64,000 nucleotides of DNA from NCBI GenBank assembly GCA_005408345.1, contig SEMN01001203.1:1-64000 (forward strand), written 5' to 3'. How positions within the stretch are numbered: position 1 is the stretch's first letter; every line of letters starts with the position of its first letter. This DNA comes from Macquaria australasica. Its lineage: Eukaryota > Chordata > Actinopteri > Centrarchiformes > Percichthyidae. Shown here one piece after another: positions 1 to 13,100 of the stretch. The translations under genes and the position numbers were made by a program. Under the pieces are notes generated by a model. That model made no database searches. It saw only the letters and a list, made by a program, of their open reading frames with translations, and had not been told where the DNA came from.

Positions 1-3000
1 CAGGTTTATTCCTTAAAACAGATAAAATAATTATTGTAGGTGATTTTAATATTCATGTGGATGTAGAAAATGATAGCCTCAGTGCTGCGTTTATCTCATT
101 ACTAGATTCGATTGGCTTCTGTCAGAGTGTACATAAACCCACTCACTGTTTTAACCACACCCTCGACCTTGTTCTTGTTTATGGGATTGAAATTAAACAT
201 CTAATAGTCTTTCCACAGAATTCTTTTTTATCAGACCATTTTCTATTAACTTTTGAATTCCTATTACTGGACTACACGCCATCAGGCAAACATTCCTACA
301 CTAGATGTCTGTCTGATAGTGCTGTAGCTAAATTTAAGGAAGTGATTCCATCGGCATTAAATTCAGTTCCATGTCTCAATGTAACAGATGACTCCTATGC
401 TAACTTTAGTCCCTCCCAAATTGATCATCTTGTTGATAGTGCTGCAGGCTCACTGCGAATAACACTCGACTCTATCGCCCCTCTAAAAAAGAAGATAATA
501 AAACAGAGGAGGTTAGCTCCATGGTATAACCCGCAAACCCGCAAATTAAAACAAACATAGCGAAAACTTGAAAGGAATTGGCGTTCCACCAATCTGGAAG
601 AATCGTTTTAACCTGGCAAGATAGTCTTAAAATTTATAGGAAGGCCCGTAATGCCAGGCAGCTTACTACTCATCATTAATAGAGGAAAATAAGACAACCC
701 CAGGTTTCTGTTCCAGCACTGTAGCCAGGCTGACAGAGGAATACAACTCACTGTTGAGCCATGTATTCTACCAGACACTCGTAGTAATGACTTCATGAGC
801 TTCTTTAAAGATAAAATTCTAACTATTGAAAAAATTCTGGCACCTCTCCTGCCCTCAGTTGGTACTGACTTATCTTCAAACAGGAACCTTAGAAACAACA
901 ATAAAACCTACTGTGTACATTTAGACTGCTTTTTTCTCCCATCAACGTAATCAACTAACTTCCATGATTTCCTCATCTAAGCCATCAACGTGTCTCTTAG
1001 ACCCCGTCCCAACTAGGCTGCTTAAAGAAATTTTACCCTTAGTTAGCACTTATGTACTAGATATGATCAGTCTGTCCTTATTTAAAGGCTATGTGCCACA
1101 GTCCTTTAAAGTAGCTGTAATTAAGCCTCTTCTTAAAAAGCCCACTCTTGATCCAGGGATTTTGTCAAATTATAGACCTATATCTAACCCTCCTTTTCTC
1201 TCTAAGGTCCTTGAGAAAGCAGTTGCCAATCAGTTGTGTGACTTTCTGCACAACAACAAGCTGTTTGAGGATTTTCAGTCAGGATTTAGAGTGCATCATA
1301 GCACAGAGACAGCACTGGTGAAAGTTACAAATGACCTTCTAATTGCATCAGACCAAGGACTTGTCTCTGTACTTGTCTTACTAGATCTTAGTGCTGCATT
1401 TGATACCATTGACCATCACATTCTATTACAGAGACTAGAACATTTAATTGGCATTAAAGGTACTGCACTAAGCTGGTTTAAATCCTATTTATCAGATCGA
1501 TATCAGTTTGTACGCGTTAATGATGAATCCTCTATGCATGCCAAAGTTAGTCACAGAGTTCCACAGGTTCTGTGCTTGGACCAATTCTATTTACCTTGTA
1601 TATGCTTCCTTTAGGCAATATTATTAGGAAGCACTCCATAAATTTTCATTGTTATGCAGATGATACCCAATTGTATTTATCGATCAAGCCAGATGAAACC
1701 AATCATTAACTAAACTTCGGAGCCTTGGGACGCAAGGCCTGAGATGACCTGCGATTTTTCTGATGTTGAAACTCAGACAAAGGCTTGAAGTTATTGCTTT
1801 ATTTTGAACACGCCCAGAAACACATTATCTAAAGATATAGTTTTCTCTAGATGGCATTGCCCTGGCCTCCAGCGAAACCGTAAGGAATCTTGGAGTTATC
1901 TTTGATCAGGATATGTCCTTTAACTCCCACATAAAACAAACTTCAAGAACTGCCTTTTTTCATTTACGTAACATTGCAAAAATCAGGCACATCCTATCTC
2001 AAAAGATGCAGAAAAACTAGTCCATGCATTTGTTACGTCTAGGCTGGACTATTGCAACTCTCTATTATCAGGCTGCCCCAATAAGTCCCTTAAGACTCTC
2101 CAGCTGATTCAGAATGCTGAGGCACGTTTACTGACAAGAACCAGAAAAAGAGAACCGCATATTTCTCCAATATTAGCTTCTCTACACTGGCTCCCTGTAA
2201 AATCCAGAATAGAATTTAAAATCCTTCTCCTCACCTTCAAAGCCCTAAATGGTCAGGCACCATCATATCTTAAAGAGCTCATAGTACCCTATTACCCACT
2301 AGAGCACTGCGCTCCCAGAATGCAGGGTTCCTTGTGGTTCCTAGAGTCTCTAAAAGTAGAATGGGAGCCAGAGCCTTCAGCTATCAAGCTCCTCTCCTGT
2401 GGAACCAGATCCCAGTTTGTGTACGGGAGGCGGACAACCTCCTCACATTTAAGAGTAGGCTTAAGACTTTCCTCTTTGATAAAACTTATAGTAGGGCTGA
2501 CTCAGGTGACCCCTGAGCCCCCCCTTAGTTATGCTGCTATAGGCCTAGACTGCCGGGGGACTTCCTATGATGCACTGAGCTCCTTTCTCCTCCTCTTCCT
2601 CTCCATCTGTGCGCCCTCATATCCCATCAATGCTTGTTATTAATTCAACTTCTTCCCGTAGTTGTGTGCTTTCTCTCCTCTCTCTCTCTCTCCCTCCCCT
2701 TCTGTTGCTTTCTGCAGGTGTTTCTGCCTCTGGAGCTGTGGAGTCTGGGTCTGTGGTTGCTGCCGCCTGCTGCCCCCGTGCTCCTGCTCTGCACCAGCTG
2801 ATGCTATTGCTGTTGTTGCTGTTGTTATTAGTATTGCTATTATAATGTTGCTCTTAGTGTTGTTTCTGTTGGTGTTAACATCAATGCCATTACCATATCT
2901 ATGCTGTATTGAGCTGCTGTATGTTCTCTTTCCTCCTGCTCTCTCTCTCCCGCTCCCCCCTTCCCCCTTCAACCCAACCGGTCGAGGCAGATGACCGCCC

Positions 3001-3211
3001 ACCTTGAGCCTGGTTCTGCTCGAGGTTTCTACCTGTTAAAAGGGAGTTTTTCCTTGCCACTGTCGCATAGTGCTTGCTCATGGTGGGAACTGTTGGTTCT
3101 CTGTAAATATAAAGAGTCGGTCTAGACCTGCTCTATTCGAAAAAGTGCCCTGAGATAACTTTGTTATGATATGGCGCTATATAAATAAAACTGAATTGAA
3201 TTGAATTGAAT
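1..3211 (+). mobile_element. L2-type LINE (non-LTR retrotransposon), decayed, 5' cut by window edge
   Basis: The window opens inside the AP-endonuclease domain: the frame from base 3 reads VGDFNIHVD and, near 230, the terminal SDH motif. An in-frame stop follows at 558-560. The reverse transcriptase resumes at about 964-1614 with [26 protein letters not shown] and [15 protein letters not shown] (motif A). One missing base near 1566, in what should be VPQGSVLGP, shifts the frame. The catalytic YADD box follows at about 1652-1663 and the frame soon breaks again. The C-terminal part ([23 protein letters not shown]) lies at 2040-2516. The 3' UTR, partly CT-rich, ends at about 3180-3211 in ATATAAATAAAACTGAA plus repeated GAATT, the usual tail of fish L2 elements. 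Multiple stops and frameshifts make it a dead copy. Domain identity is sure; the clade name is from recalled family features. Confidence 0.9.
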
Positions 3212-4304
3212 TATTCAGAGCAAGAAGTAAAAAAGTACAAGTCAGCACTCATGAATCATTTGTGGTCTCGAAAAAAGGGCTCTGGTATGAACAGAAAAGC
3301 ATAGTTGATAGTAGATGTTTTAGGGGGAAAATAAAAGGGTCAAAAGTCATAGGTATTAAATGAATCTATACCAAAAAAATGCTAATTACAACCTTATGAG
3401 AAAGATCTGCATGTCTCTACCAGCAGGAGCTGATTGACCCTGCTTAGTGTCCCTTATTAGTCTTGCAGCACAAACGCTGATGCTGTACATGTGAACAGAC
3501 ACAGCCCACCTCTATGAAGCTAGCAGGGTTTGTGGTTGTAAAAGCATTTTTATTGTGATGGCACATTGTTTTCTTCACTTTATTGTACCATTTTGCAGCT
3601 TTAATTACAACCAATCTCTCTGCATCATATTAAAATCTGTGCCCTCTAGGTGTTACTGAAGCTGAGCTATAGACCATGAAATTATGGTAGATGCAAAGAT
3701 AATGTTACATCACGTTTTAACTGCCTAAAAATATGGCAAAATACATGTATTCTAATAAGATTTTCTAATTCTAATGTTTCCAGCTGATTTCTCTAGTAAA
3801 ATATTCCACTAATGTTTTGTTTTACGGCGTCTCTCGTTCACATCTTTTTCTCGACACACCACAGCAGCAACAATGTGGGCGCTGTTCTCCTGTTACCTCT
3901 ATGAAACTTAATGAGAACGTACCCAACAAATCAACCAGCTTCACCATTGTTGCTGCTGTTTTAATAGAAAGAACAATCCCAGTGGTGGCAGGTGAACTTC
4001 ATCAGAGAGATGAGAGCTCAGTGCTACACAGTGGAGCAGATTCAGTTCACTTCCCAGACATCATACTGCATATCATATATGTCATATTATTGGATTATTA
4101 TTGTTGATGAATTCATGTGTAAGCAGCAAATTACAGCTGGTCAGGAAGGAGTAATTCTTGTATATAAATGTATACCTCACTGGATCGTTCAATTTATACA
4201 AAAGCATTACATCTTATATGCTAAGCATATGTTTTGCGTGAAAAATCTTTATCTTCAAATTAACTATATTGAAATGTAGTGGAATGGAAGTATAAAGTAG
4301 CATC
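3212..4304. other. Unassigned AT-rich DNA, no gene seen
   Basis: Non-repetitive-looking DNA between the LINE tail and the next repeat. The longest open frames (for example 3817-4107 on +) have no recognisable domain and no supporting splice context. I see no gene here. Confidence 0.5.
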
Positions 4305-4385
4305 AAATGGAAATACTCAAGTAAAGTACCACAAGTACCTCAAAATTTGACTTAAGTACAGTGCTTGAGTAAATTACTCTGCAGT
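4305..4385 (-). repeat. Short fragment of the CAGTGGTGGAA-ended (hAT-like) repeat family
   Basis: Reversed, this stretch reads the 5' part of the family seen at 26590, 30838 and 48442: ACTCAAGCACTGTACTTAAG followed by the TTTTGAGGTACTTGTGG and ACTTGAGTATTTCCATTT segments. Only the start of the element is present. It abuts the dispersed repeat at 4390. Confidence 0.6.
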
Positions 4386-4389
4386 TCCT

Positions 4390-4755
4390 CTCAGCTTTAC
4401 GGAGCATCATAGCGTCTTTCAGCTCATTGTTTTGGTTTTTCAGTCTCAGAGCTTTCATGAACTTTTTTTTCTGGCTGCACAAGCAGCAGTTTTCAGTTAA
4501 AAAAACTCTGATAACTCCACTGTACTCTACCTCCTCAGCACCAAATGGCAGACAGACACAGAGTAGCTGGTGAACATAGAGGTGCATGTAGCAGCCAAAG
4601 AGTCAGATATTTCCCTCAGAAGTTGGTGGAGACCAAAAACAGAGCTAAAAGAGAGGGAATATTGGACTGAATATTGGACATTCGCCATGTGGCCAGAAAC
4701 ACGACTCCAAACGAATGATAATGTTGGTCTGTGTCTGCTGGATGTATTAATAGTA
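4390..4755 (+). repeat. Dispersed repeat, same family as 17260-17600
   Basis: Shares long colinear stretches with 17260-17600: CATTGTTTTGGTTTT, then GCAGCCAAAGAGTCAGATAT (GCAGCTAAAGAGCCAGATAT in the other copy), AGTTGGTGGAGACCAAAA, AGAGCTAAAAGAGAG, GAATATTGGACT and TCTGTGTCTGCTGGAT. Both copies face the same way and lie 13 kb apart. There is no coding capacity and I could not define the termini, so the transposon class is unknown. Confidence 0.7.
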
Positions 4756-6424
4756 TAATATCTAATAGCATAACTAGTTTAAAAGGTGATGATATGTCAG
4801 ATGTTGTGTTTACAGCTTGTTCTGCTGCCCCCACGTGGCCAAAAGAATAATTGAGTCCACGTTTTTGAAGCAATGTTTTGAAGAGTGGGTCCCCAGTATG
4901 CTTTGCTAGCACAGACACATGGATGAACATATACAAGCACGTTGCATTCCTGCTGACAGTTTCAGGCTACTCCGCTGATCGACAGTTGGTGGCAGTAACA
5001 TGGCAAGAAACGTAACAATGCGACAACAAACGCAGTGAAGAAGAAGATTGCTGTCTTAAACAAGGATGTAAATACTGCAGGTTTCAAAATATTCAAACAC
5101 TTGACTTAATAATTGTTCATGTTTGTTAGGCCTCAAAGATACACACAATGTGTTTTGAAGAGAAACACTAAATGTAAACTGTAATAATGCTTGTATTTCA
5201 TTGGCCTTATTGGACTCCATGGTGAAGCTGTCTACAATAACTGTGGTGAATACTATGTGCTAACCTAAGGGTATATTAGCAAAGGCTACAACAATCGGTA
5301 TTGATACCTCTAAAAGATACCTTATGGTGATTTTTACAAAAGACGTTTTTCCATATAACAAAAGAAGCCAAAGTTCTTGTAACTGTTGTCTAAACACTGT
5401 ACAGGACCTTGAATAAAATATTCTATTTATTCAATTTTTCTATTTAAATCAGGATCTATTTGATTAAAGAATAACTAAGCAAGATTGTGAGTTTGACTAG
5501 ACATTTAATGTTAACTTTTGGTGCTTTTCAATGTTTGGTGCTGTGGACACATTTTGGTCAGAGCCAAAAAAGTATTGAGCTTCCCAGTCCTCTTTAAGTC
5601 TTTACAGTATCTATGCTTGTTAATACATACTACATTTTAAAAGTAGTTCTACAATGTTTAATACCACTACTACTACTAATTCTCCAAACAACATACATTT
5701 TTCAGTCATTTATTTTGAGAAATTTGACATTAATTTCCTAGATATAGCATCTGAGATGCCACAGCTCTTACTCAAAGTATTCAATTCTACCATTTCTGAG
5801 ATTTTCTCTCTGCCCACGTCTGCCATGAGCTCCAATCAATACAGCAGCAATGATGTGTGTTTGGCTGCATCTGTCTGGACAAGCAGCAGGACATGACATA
5901 CCTGAGAAAGCCATTCTTTTTGTCTGCTTTAATATAGTTATTATATGTCTGCAGACTGGCCATTTAATCGAGACTGTCTGGAGAAGCAGCAGCAGGCAAA
6001 GAAAAGAGTGATATGTCTTGTAATATCACTAAGCCAGCAGGATATAATGCACTTTGGCTGCATTATGCAATATGTAGGCTTAGATTTGAAAAGGTCTTAT
6101 ATACTGAATATCAGTATTTGATGAAGAAAAAATGGTTCAAGGACAGAAAAATCCCCCAGGAGAAATGTTCCAGGCGAAGTCAGATTACCCAGCATGCTTC
6201 TCTCCGCCACTACCTGTGGCGGGGGGTTGCTATGGCAGCAGGTGTTGCAGATGGAGTGGATGGATGGATCAAACGTCGAAGTGGAGGAGGAGTGTGTAGA
6301 TGAATGAAGCGCTGGAGTAAAGTGGAGTCATTCCTCGACAGGAGCCTGAGGTGCGGCGCTGGTGGCCGAGCTTTCATTTGTTCATTTTTCAACTGCAGAA
6401 CCACCCAAGATGAGATCTGTATCT

Positions 6425-6428
<4 letters not shown>
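4756..6428. other. Unassigned DNA, no gene seen
   Basis: Mostly AT-rich sequence. Open frames at 5654-5896 and 6013-6303 on the + strand lack any familiar domain or codon pattern. Nothing else was identified. Confidence 0.4.

Positions 6429-6497
<69 letters not shown>
6429..6497. repeat. Compound microsatellite (CT)n-(CA)n
   Basis: About 27 CT units at 6429-6482 run directly into a short CA tract at 6483-6496. The Ser-Leu and Arg-Glu runs in the translated frames here come only from this repeat. Confidence 0.97.
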
Positions 6498-7039
6498 ACA
6501 CACTCGTGCTCACATCTTCTTTTGGCGTCAAGGTCATCCTTTCCCCTTCAGCGACTGTGGGAGCGGGGGTAGAATAAGGAAACATCGTGGAGCCTTTAAA
6601 CAAGATCCTGGTGAGCTGAAGTCTCACTAAAATGTAAATCTGCACATGTGCAGTCTGTGCATGTCTGTTCATAGGTGAATAATAAACTTGCAAGTGTTTC
6701 TCCCTTTGCAGATGAAAGAAATACATTTCAACTATATTGTATTTATAGATTGTTCTATTTCCAGCAATTTGATCAATGCTGAATATAAAACACTGCATGC
6801 AGGACAGCTGTTTTACATCTTCTCTCATCTCTCAGGTAAGAACTAAACTGTTGGTAGAACTGAACAAGAAAACATTTCAGCACCAAGCAGCAGCATCATG
6901 TAGCCAACACAAGTGCTCTGCCCTTGTCTAATAGCAATATCACAGGATGCAATGTAAGTGAACACGCCCGCCACAATGCACTATATGACACATTTCACGG
7001 CTTGATAGAAAATTAAAACATACTCAGTTTTGTTTTGCT

Positions 7040-7395
7040 GAAAGTTACATGAGAAGATTGATACCACTCTCATATCTGTGCGTCAAGCACACAGCTAGAG
7101 ACAGGAGGCAATTAGCTTAGCTTAGCATAAAGTCTAGGAGCAAAGAGAAACTGCTAACCTGGTTTTCACCAAAGCTCAAAAATAGAGCTATCAGCACTAA
7201 TTAACATTTTGTATGTAGGTTTTTAAAACTGTATATAATTGTATATAATAGATATAGATGTACTAGAGAATAAAAATGTGAAAACATTATGGGGAGTTAC
7301 GTGCTGTAGCTATTTCTTGGTTTATGCTAAGCTAAGCTAATCACCTCCTGGCTCCACTTAGCGCACATTGTATTTCCCAAAATCCAACTGAAATC
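7040..7395. repeat. Fold-back dispersed repeat with AGCTTAGCTTAGCATAAA arms
   Basis: A 30-bp arm at 7102-7131 (starting CAGGAGGCA and ending TTAGCTTAGCATAAA) is matched in reverse complement at 7321-7350 with two mismatches. The spacer is 189 bp. The outer part, GAGAAGATTGATACCACTCT at 7051-7070, recurs at 37200 and 40050. This is a common fish non-coding repeat with hairpin arms. It has no open frame. Confidence 0.8.
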
Positions 7396-9640
7396 ACAAA
7401 TTATCCCTTTTTCACAATCAAAAATTACGTCAGTGATTTTCAAATTTAGTGCTAAGACATTTTTATTGGTGAAAGAAAGAAAAGAGGTATTTGCAATACA
7501 TCAGAAATGCTCTTTTAGCGAACTTGTAACTTACAAGCTAGACAGTGTTTTGTTAGCAGTGCTGTTGAAGAATAAATACGACACCATTTAGCATCTAAAC
7601 TGACTGCTCATTTACAGGCAAATTCTTTGCTGTTCAAGGTGCTAACTGGCTAATTAGCTATCTAGCAGTTTCCCCCAGGTGGAAGTTTGTTTGGTGGCTT
7701 GTTCAGCAGGCAAAGGTACACCAGAAGACGTGGTTACAAAACTAACATGGGTTGTGGTTCAAGGTTTGAGGCTCTGTGGGAAAAAAATATAATATTGAAA
7801 TGTCTTCCTTTTGGGTACTGATTTTGTTATTAAAAGAGAGCGACGGATGTAATTTACAGAGCAGATCTGAATGCTGTAGCAGACAAAATCATCCAGCTTA
7901 ATTTTAATTGGACTTAAAAGACAAACAGTCTAATCCATCTGATAAATAACATAATTTAGCCAGATTTAATTACATTTTGGTTATAAAGATAGCCATAGCG
8001 CACAATTTAAAAACAAGCTAACAAGTGTTTTGTGTCAACTGTTACATTTGACAAAGGAAACTGTCAAAAAGACAAATTGTGCCATTGGGGGTTAATATTG
8101 AAATCTATACTGCAAATGCTTTTTTCAACATGGTTCAGATCTACTTATTCAAAAATAAAATGTTCAGCTCAGTCTCAAAAATCTGTTTTTAACCCCAAAA
8201 TAAATTTCTGCCTTTTTGGGGATCAATTCCAACACTTAAGACTAGAATAATCATCTCATTCTTGTGCTTTTTACAACAGACCACTTTGATTCTGATTCTG
8301 ATTCTGATTATGTCAATGCAGAGCACACGCTGCATAATAAACGGCTTCAAACACAACACAGCAGAAGATAACAAAACACAACCTGGGGCTAAAGCTTTCC
8401 CCAAATCAAAATGCTGCTCACAGCCAAAGGTTTCAAGCGTCTAGGTCCAGCTCTCCAGAGAGCTTGCTATTTTTCTCAAGGAGCACTAAATCCCACAGCT
8501 TTTCTCCGCTGAATACAATGAAATGGTCTGCCTCATTCCAGATTCCTCCGGAGTACGTCGGCCCTGTTGGCCCTCACGATTGACAAGGCAACAAAACAGA
8601 GCAAAGCCTAGAAAAATAAAATCAACCGTATAGGTCATGCACTTCTTTAAAGCCTCCAAAGATTCACTTTTTACCTCCTGGAACTAAACATTTCCTGAAA
8701 ATAGCACAGAACACTACGTACTGGGTGGAAATGAATGTTAGGAATATTTGTAACAAGAAAAGACAAGTCCAGTTTTAGAAAACAGAGCAGAAAATCTTTT
8801 ATATGCCATATCAATACAAAGATGGATTAAAGTACCTTGTATATTAAAGGTCTCAGTATGCTGAAGTACTTGTCAGATCATCAAACTGGGGGCTTTCTGT
8901 AACTCTCCCAAACAAACAATCTAACATGCAGCGATCGGCCAGGCGTGTGAAAGTCAGACAGTATGCAGGATTTGAACTTCTCTCTCAAGCTCTATTTTTT
9001 CATGAGATCAAGGGGCGACACGAGGTCAAAAAAACTGAAATTGCTTCATTATTAATACAACAATCCTACTGAAAGCCCTCCTTAATTGATAATTAGGTCA
9101 GAGCCCATCAGTCACTGCCACGCATAGACGTTTACCTGTGAGTAATCATTAACATTGACAGTTATTTGAAGATTATTGAAGACTATTGAAAATAGTTTTT
9201 TCTGCATTTCTTTCTCGCTTTGTAATGAATCTCAGATTAAGATACAAAGTTATTGGGACTCCCTCACTTTTGTTGAAGGAACAAAGAGACTTCAATTTTT
9301 ACTTTAAAAGCTGATAATTTTACTTTCTAATGACTTTCTAATTGTTATTTAAACCAAAAACTATAAGTTGGCGTTTTTACAGTGTAGTGGAAATTATTAC
9401 GCCCTTTTTTGTGAGCATACCTTACGTCACAGTGTGCCATGAGAAGCCAGCTGATCTGCTAACATATGACAAAGGAATGTCTTGTGAGGAAGTACTGAGA
9501 TTCGATTCAAATGTTTCTTTAAAGACTGGGAAGTGCTCATGCAGCGACGCAGCTCAAACTGAAACTTTAATGCTTCATGGTTTAATGGTATCAATATTTC
9601 AGTATGGCTAAAAATACAGTTGTCTCAACATATTGTAAGA
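7396..9640. other. Unassigned DNA with a short (GATTCT)n run
   Basis: No exon recognised. Four tandem units of the type CTGATT occur at about 8287-8310. The remaining sequence is AT-rich without recognisable repeats or conserved frames. Confidence 0.4.
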
Positions 9641-9659
9641 ATGGTAGGGTGAGTGCTAA

Positions 9660-9880
9660 TCTACTGATTATCTTCTCGATTAATCGATTTGTTGTTTTAT
9701 CTATAGAATGCCAAACAAAATAAGGAGAAATGTCCATCTCTATTTCCCAGAGCCCAAAACCTAAAATATTAAATTTACTCTGATATTAAACTAAAAGAAA
9801 AGCAGCAAATCATCTCACTGAAGAAGCCAGGACAAGCACGTTTGGCATTTCTGCTTGAAAAATGACTTGATTGTCAATTA
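9660..9880 (-). repeat. Copy of the GGGCTGCAACTAACGATTA-ended repeat family
   Basis: The reversed strand reads TTGACAATCAAGTCATTTTTC, then CAAGCAGAAATGCCAAA and CCTGGCTTCTTCAGTGAGATGA, ending with ATCGATTAATCGAGAAGATA. That matches the order of landmarks in the fuller copy at 47575-47850. It is non-coding and degenerate at both ends. Confidence 0.7.
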
Positions 9881-9884
9881 ATTT

Positions 9885-10100
9885 GTACATTTACTCAAGT
9901 ACTGTACTTGTACAATTTTGAGGTACTTGTACTTTCCTGGGGTATTTTAATACTTTAAGTATATTTTGATGCTAATTGTAAAAGCTAAATATACTTTTAC
10001 TTAAGTAAGATTTTGAATGAAAGACTTTTACTTGTAACAGTATTTCTACACTGTGGTATTGCTACTTTTACTTAAGTAAAAGATCTGAGTACCACTGACA
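9885..10100 (+). repeat. hAT-like non-autonomous element copy, internally deleted
   Basis: Begins near ATTTACTCAAGTACTGTACT, continues with ATTTTGAGGTACTTGTACTT, then jumps to the 3' part: TTTTACTTGTAACAGTATTT and CTGTGGTATTGCTACTTTTA. It ends at AGATCTGAGTACCACTGAC. The middle present in other copies is missing. The assignment to hAT is inferred from the CAGTGGTGG-type ends of better copies. Confidence 0.7.
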
Positions 10101-13100
10101 TTCCTCTGAGCCTGCAGCCTTTACTTCCACTGAAACACACACACGAACGTAATGTTCATGTGAGGCCGCAGGAACCAGCGTTGCCCTCGTCGTCAGTGCT
10201 GCCGTCCTGACTGAACTCTCCCACACTCAGCCTGTCGACCGTCTCCTCACACAACAGAGAGCCAGAGAGCGGACACACACACACGCACAAGCCTTCCTTG
10301 TGTCGACATGTGATCCAACCCCATGGCTTTATTTTCATGTCTTTACACAGCTGGCCTGAACAAGACTTCTTGACACCAGAGACACTGAAACATGTTGAAA
10401 TGTGCGAGCTAAGGACAATGAACCCAGATTCACTGACTGGACACCTGCGTAGTGACAGTCTCTGACATACAACTCCCATTCATTACAGAGGGGATATTGT
10501 TTCTGTTGTTTTGTGTTCACAATCTCTACTGATGTAAGACAAGACTCTCCAAACAATGGCATGGTATCAAGAATATCATTTACAGATTAATCAACTATGA
10601 AAATAAACTGCAGCTTTAATTCAGAGGTCTGGAACCAAGCTAGACCTACTTCAGATTTATCTTGGGACCTCTTGGGGAGCCCCTACCCACAGGTTGGGAA
10701 CTATTGCTTTGGAGCAACAAAATAACTTTGTTTATATCAGGTGGACTGAGCAGGTAAAACCCTGTTGGGCAATTAGCCAGTCTGCTGTTAAATGCAAATA
10801 CATGTTAACAAATTCTGCAGGTCCCAGAGAAAACTGAACATCTGGTAAAGTGGTTGTTCTTCATCCAGCTACAGACATGTTGTGTTTATCTCCCCCAATC
10901 CCACCCCACCACCACCTCCACCCAATCCTGTCTACTCAACGGGAGTTGGGTCAGAGCCAGTGATGGGGTGTACAAGAGTCTCACATACTTTGGCAAGCCA
11001 GTCAGTGCTCTGACGCTGTTTTTCCTCTTGGTTCGTTCTCCCTCCCTCTCTTTGTTTTTATCTCCTTCTGGCTCAATGTTTCTCTGTAAAATTGTGCCGC
11101 TTCTGTCTGAGCCTCTCGTCACTCGCTGTCAACCTTCCCGGCTCAGTGTAGCCGAGGAAACACAGCGTTCTGGCAGCCAGGCTAAGGACAGCTCATTGGA
11201 CTCGTCTCTGCAGGAGTATTGGGATGGGGAGGCTCCTCTCCTGCCAAGTTCTCATCATATTCAACAATTACAGAGAATGACTAATAACTGTGAGAAGGAG
11301 AAAAAGAAGACAAACACCCAGAAAGCAGTCCCAAAGTTAGAAAATGTACCAAGGGTGAGAAATGTCTTGCAAACAAAAATGCCTTTATATTCATGTTGGC
11401 ATTGCCAGAGCCGTGAAATAACTCAAGCAGGTGACAGGCGGGTCGAGACAATATGGTGCAGAGCCCTGGAGTTATGACAGCATTGTGTTTTTGTGTTCAT
11501 TCCACTGAAGGCTAACAATGATCTGTGAGAGTACAGGGCTGATGGAGACTCCTTTATCTCCTGTTTTGAGCTTCCCTCCCTCGTCTCTCATATCTCCAAA
11601 CTTTCAGAAAAGTGAGGTTAGGCTGTCGCTGTGGATACCGTTGACCTCGTTCCTCCTTGGTCATGCAACCACGGCTAAGCTGCTCACATCAGAGCCTCAG
11701 CCTTCCACATTTCTTGGAGTGACATTTTATGAAGAAAATCACTTCTGAAGGTTCAGCCTGATCCAGGACAGTCATACATAAAGGTTTATTCCTGTATTTA
11801 TTAAACCTGGGCCCTATTTTAACATATTTTGGGGTCTAAATGACTAATAGGTACAAAAAGTTTTAGAATTGGTAAAATAGATCGTCTGAGCCAGCAGCCT
11901 GCTGCAACGTAATCCTTTTTACATTACACACAAATGACATATGTTTTTTTTTTCCACCTTAAAAGCTACTAAGAAGACTATCTGGTGAGTTCATATGTAA
12001 CACATTTCAGAGCAGCCTGAGTAACTCAGATATCCAGAACTGTGATCTGTGTCAGGTCTATTAGACAGTAAGAGAACAAAAAGACCGTCTTAAATACTCA
12101 CAAATACAAATGATCCAAAGGTCAGAGTCAGGACTAAGATACAACAGCATCAGTGATGAAGTATGTCTGTATCTGTTTTGACTCTGTATCTGTCAGTCAT
12201 GTTATGTTCACACACATGCAGACCGAGAGAGACATAAACACACACACACAGCATCTGTACACATGAATTATGAGTTGACACACACACAAACATGCGAGAC
12301 TCCAACAACAGGGAGGAGACAGCAGGCGTGAATCCAGGCATTACTGCAACACTGATGTCACATTTCACTGTCTGATCAACTTAATTAGTCCAACAGCTGT
12401 TTCCAGCTCAGACAGCCAAGCCAGACTAATGTGAAGAGCACTGAAGTACAGACAGATATTTGATAAGTGAACTAATAAAATCTCTGACCTTAGAAGAGAC
12501 TTTAATGAGCCACAAATTCAATGTGAGAAAAACTCTTAACTCATGACGTTTTCCTTAACTCATATTCTCATAACTTTTCTCTCAAAGAGTGATGACGTTA
12601 CAGGATAATTGCAGTTAATTTGAGTCTTATTTTTGCAGTTTTGCAAATAACTAAAATAACTAATATAAAAAAAGACCCACGTTTTATGAAAGTGGAATTA
12701 TCCTTTAAGTGAAGAGTGAGATGTCAAATTCTGCAATGATTTTTTATTGATAATCCGAACTCTGTCGCCTTTAAATCTTGAAAACATAGAAAACAAATAC
12801 TTAATATGTTGCATTGATGTTTAACAGGAAAGTGATCACCAAATCTGTACATTTTAAATTATGTACTAAGTGCCTATATTTTTTTATCGATATATTTAAG
12901 GAGGCAAAAAACATTGCACTTTGTCTTCTCCTCTTATCATTAACAATTTTAAGATTTTTTAAAGGTTTTTAAGTGACATTAAGTGAACTATGACTTTTAT
13001 TAACCTGTCTGATTGCAATAACATTGGCAGCTCTCTGGCAACACTAGGAGATGAACTGGCTAGTGTTCACTTGTCATATTGTATCACAGTATTCACTTTT

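Noticed and set aside
2609..3002. Leu-rich and Arg/Glu-rich frames near the LINE 3' end
   Set aside because: They come from CT-rich and GTTGTT-type low-complexity DNA in the 3' UTR of the L2 element.
6210..6828. Frames with long Ser-Leu or Arg-Glu runs
   Set aside because: Products of the CT/CA microsatellite at 6429-6497.
10854..11477. 207-codon plus-strand frame as a gene
   Set aside because: Ser/Leu/Pro-rich translation without domain, overlapped by open frames on the other strand and bordered by no convincing splice sites.
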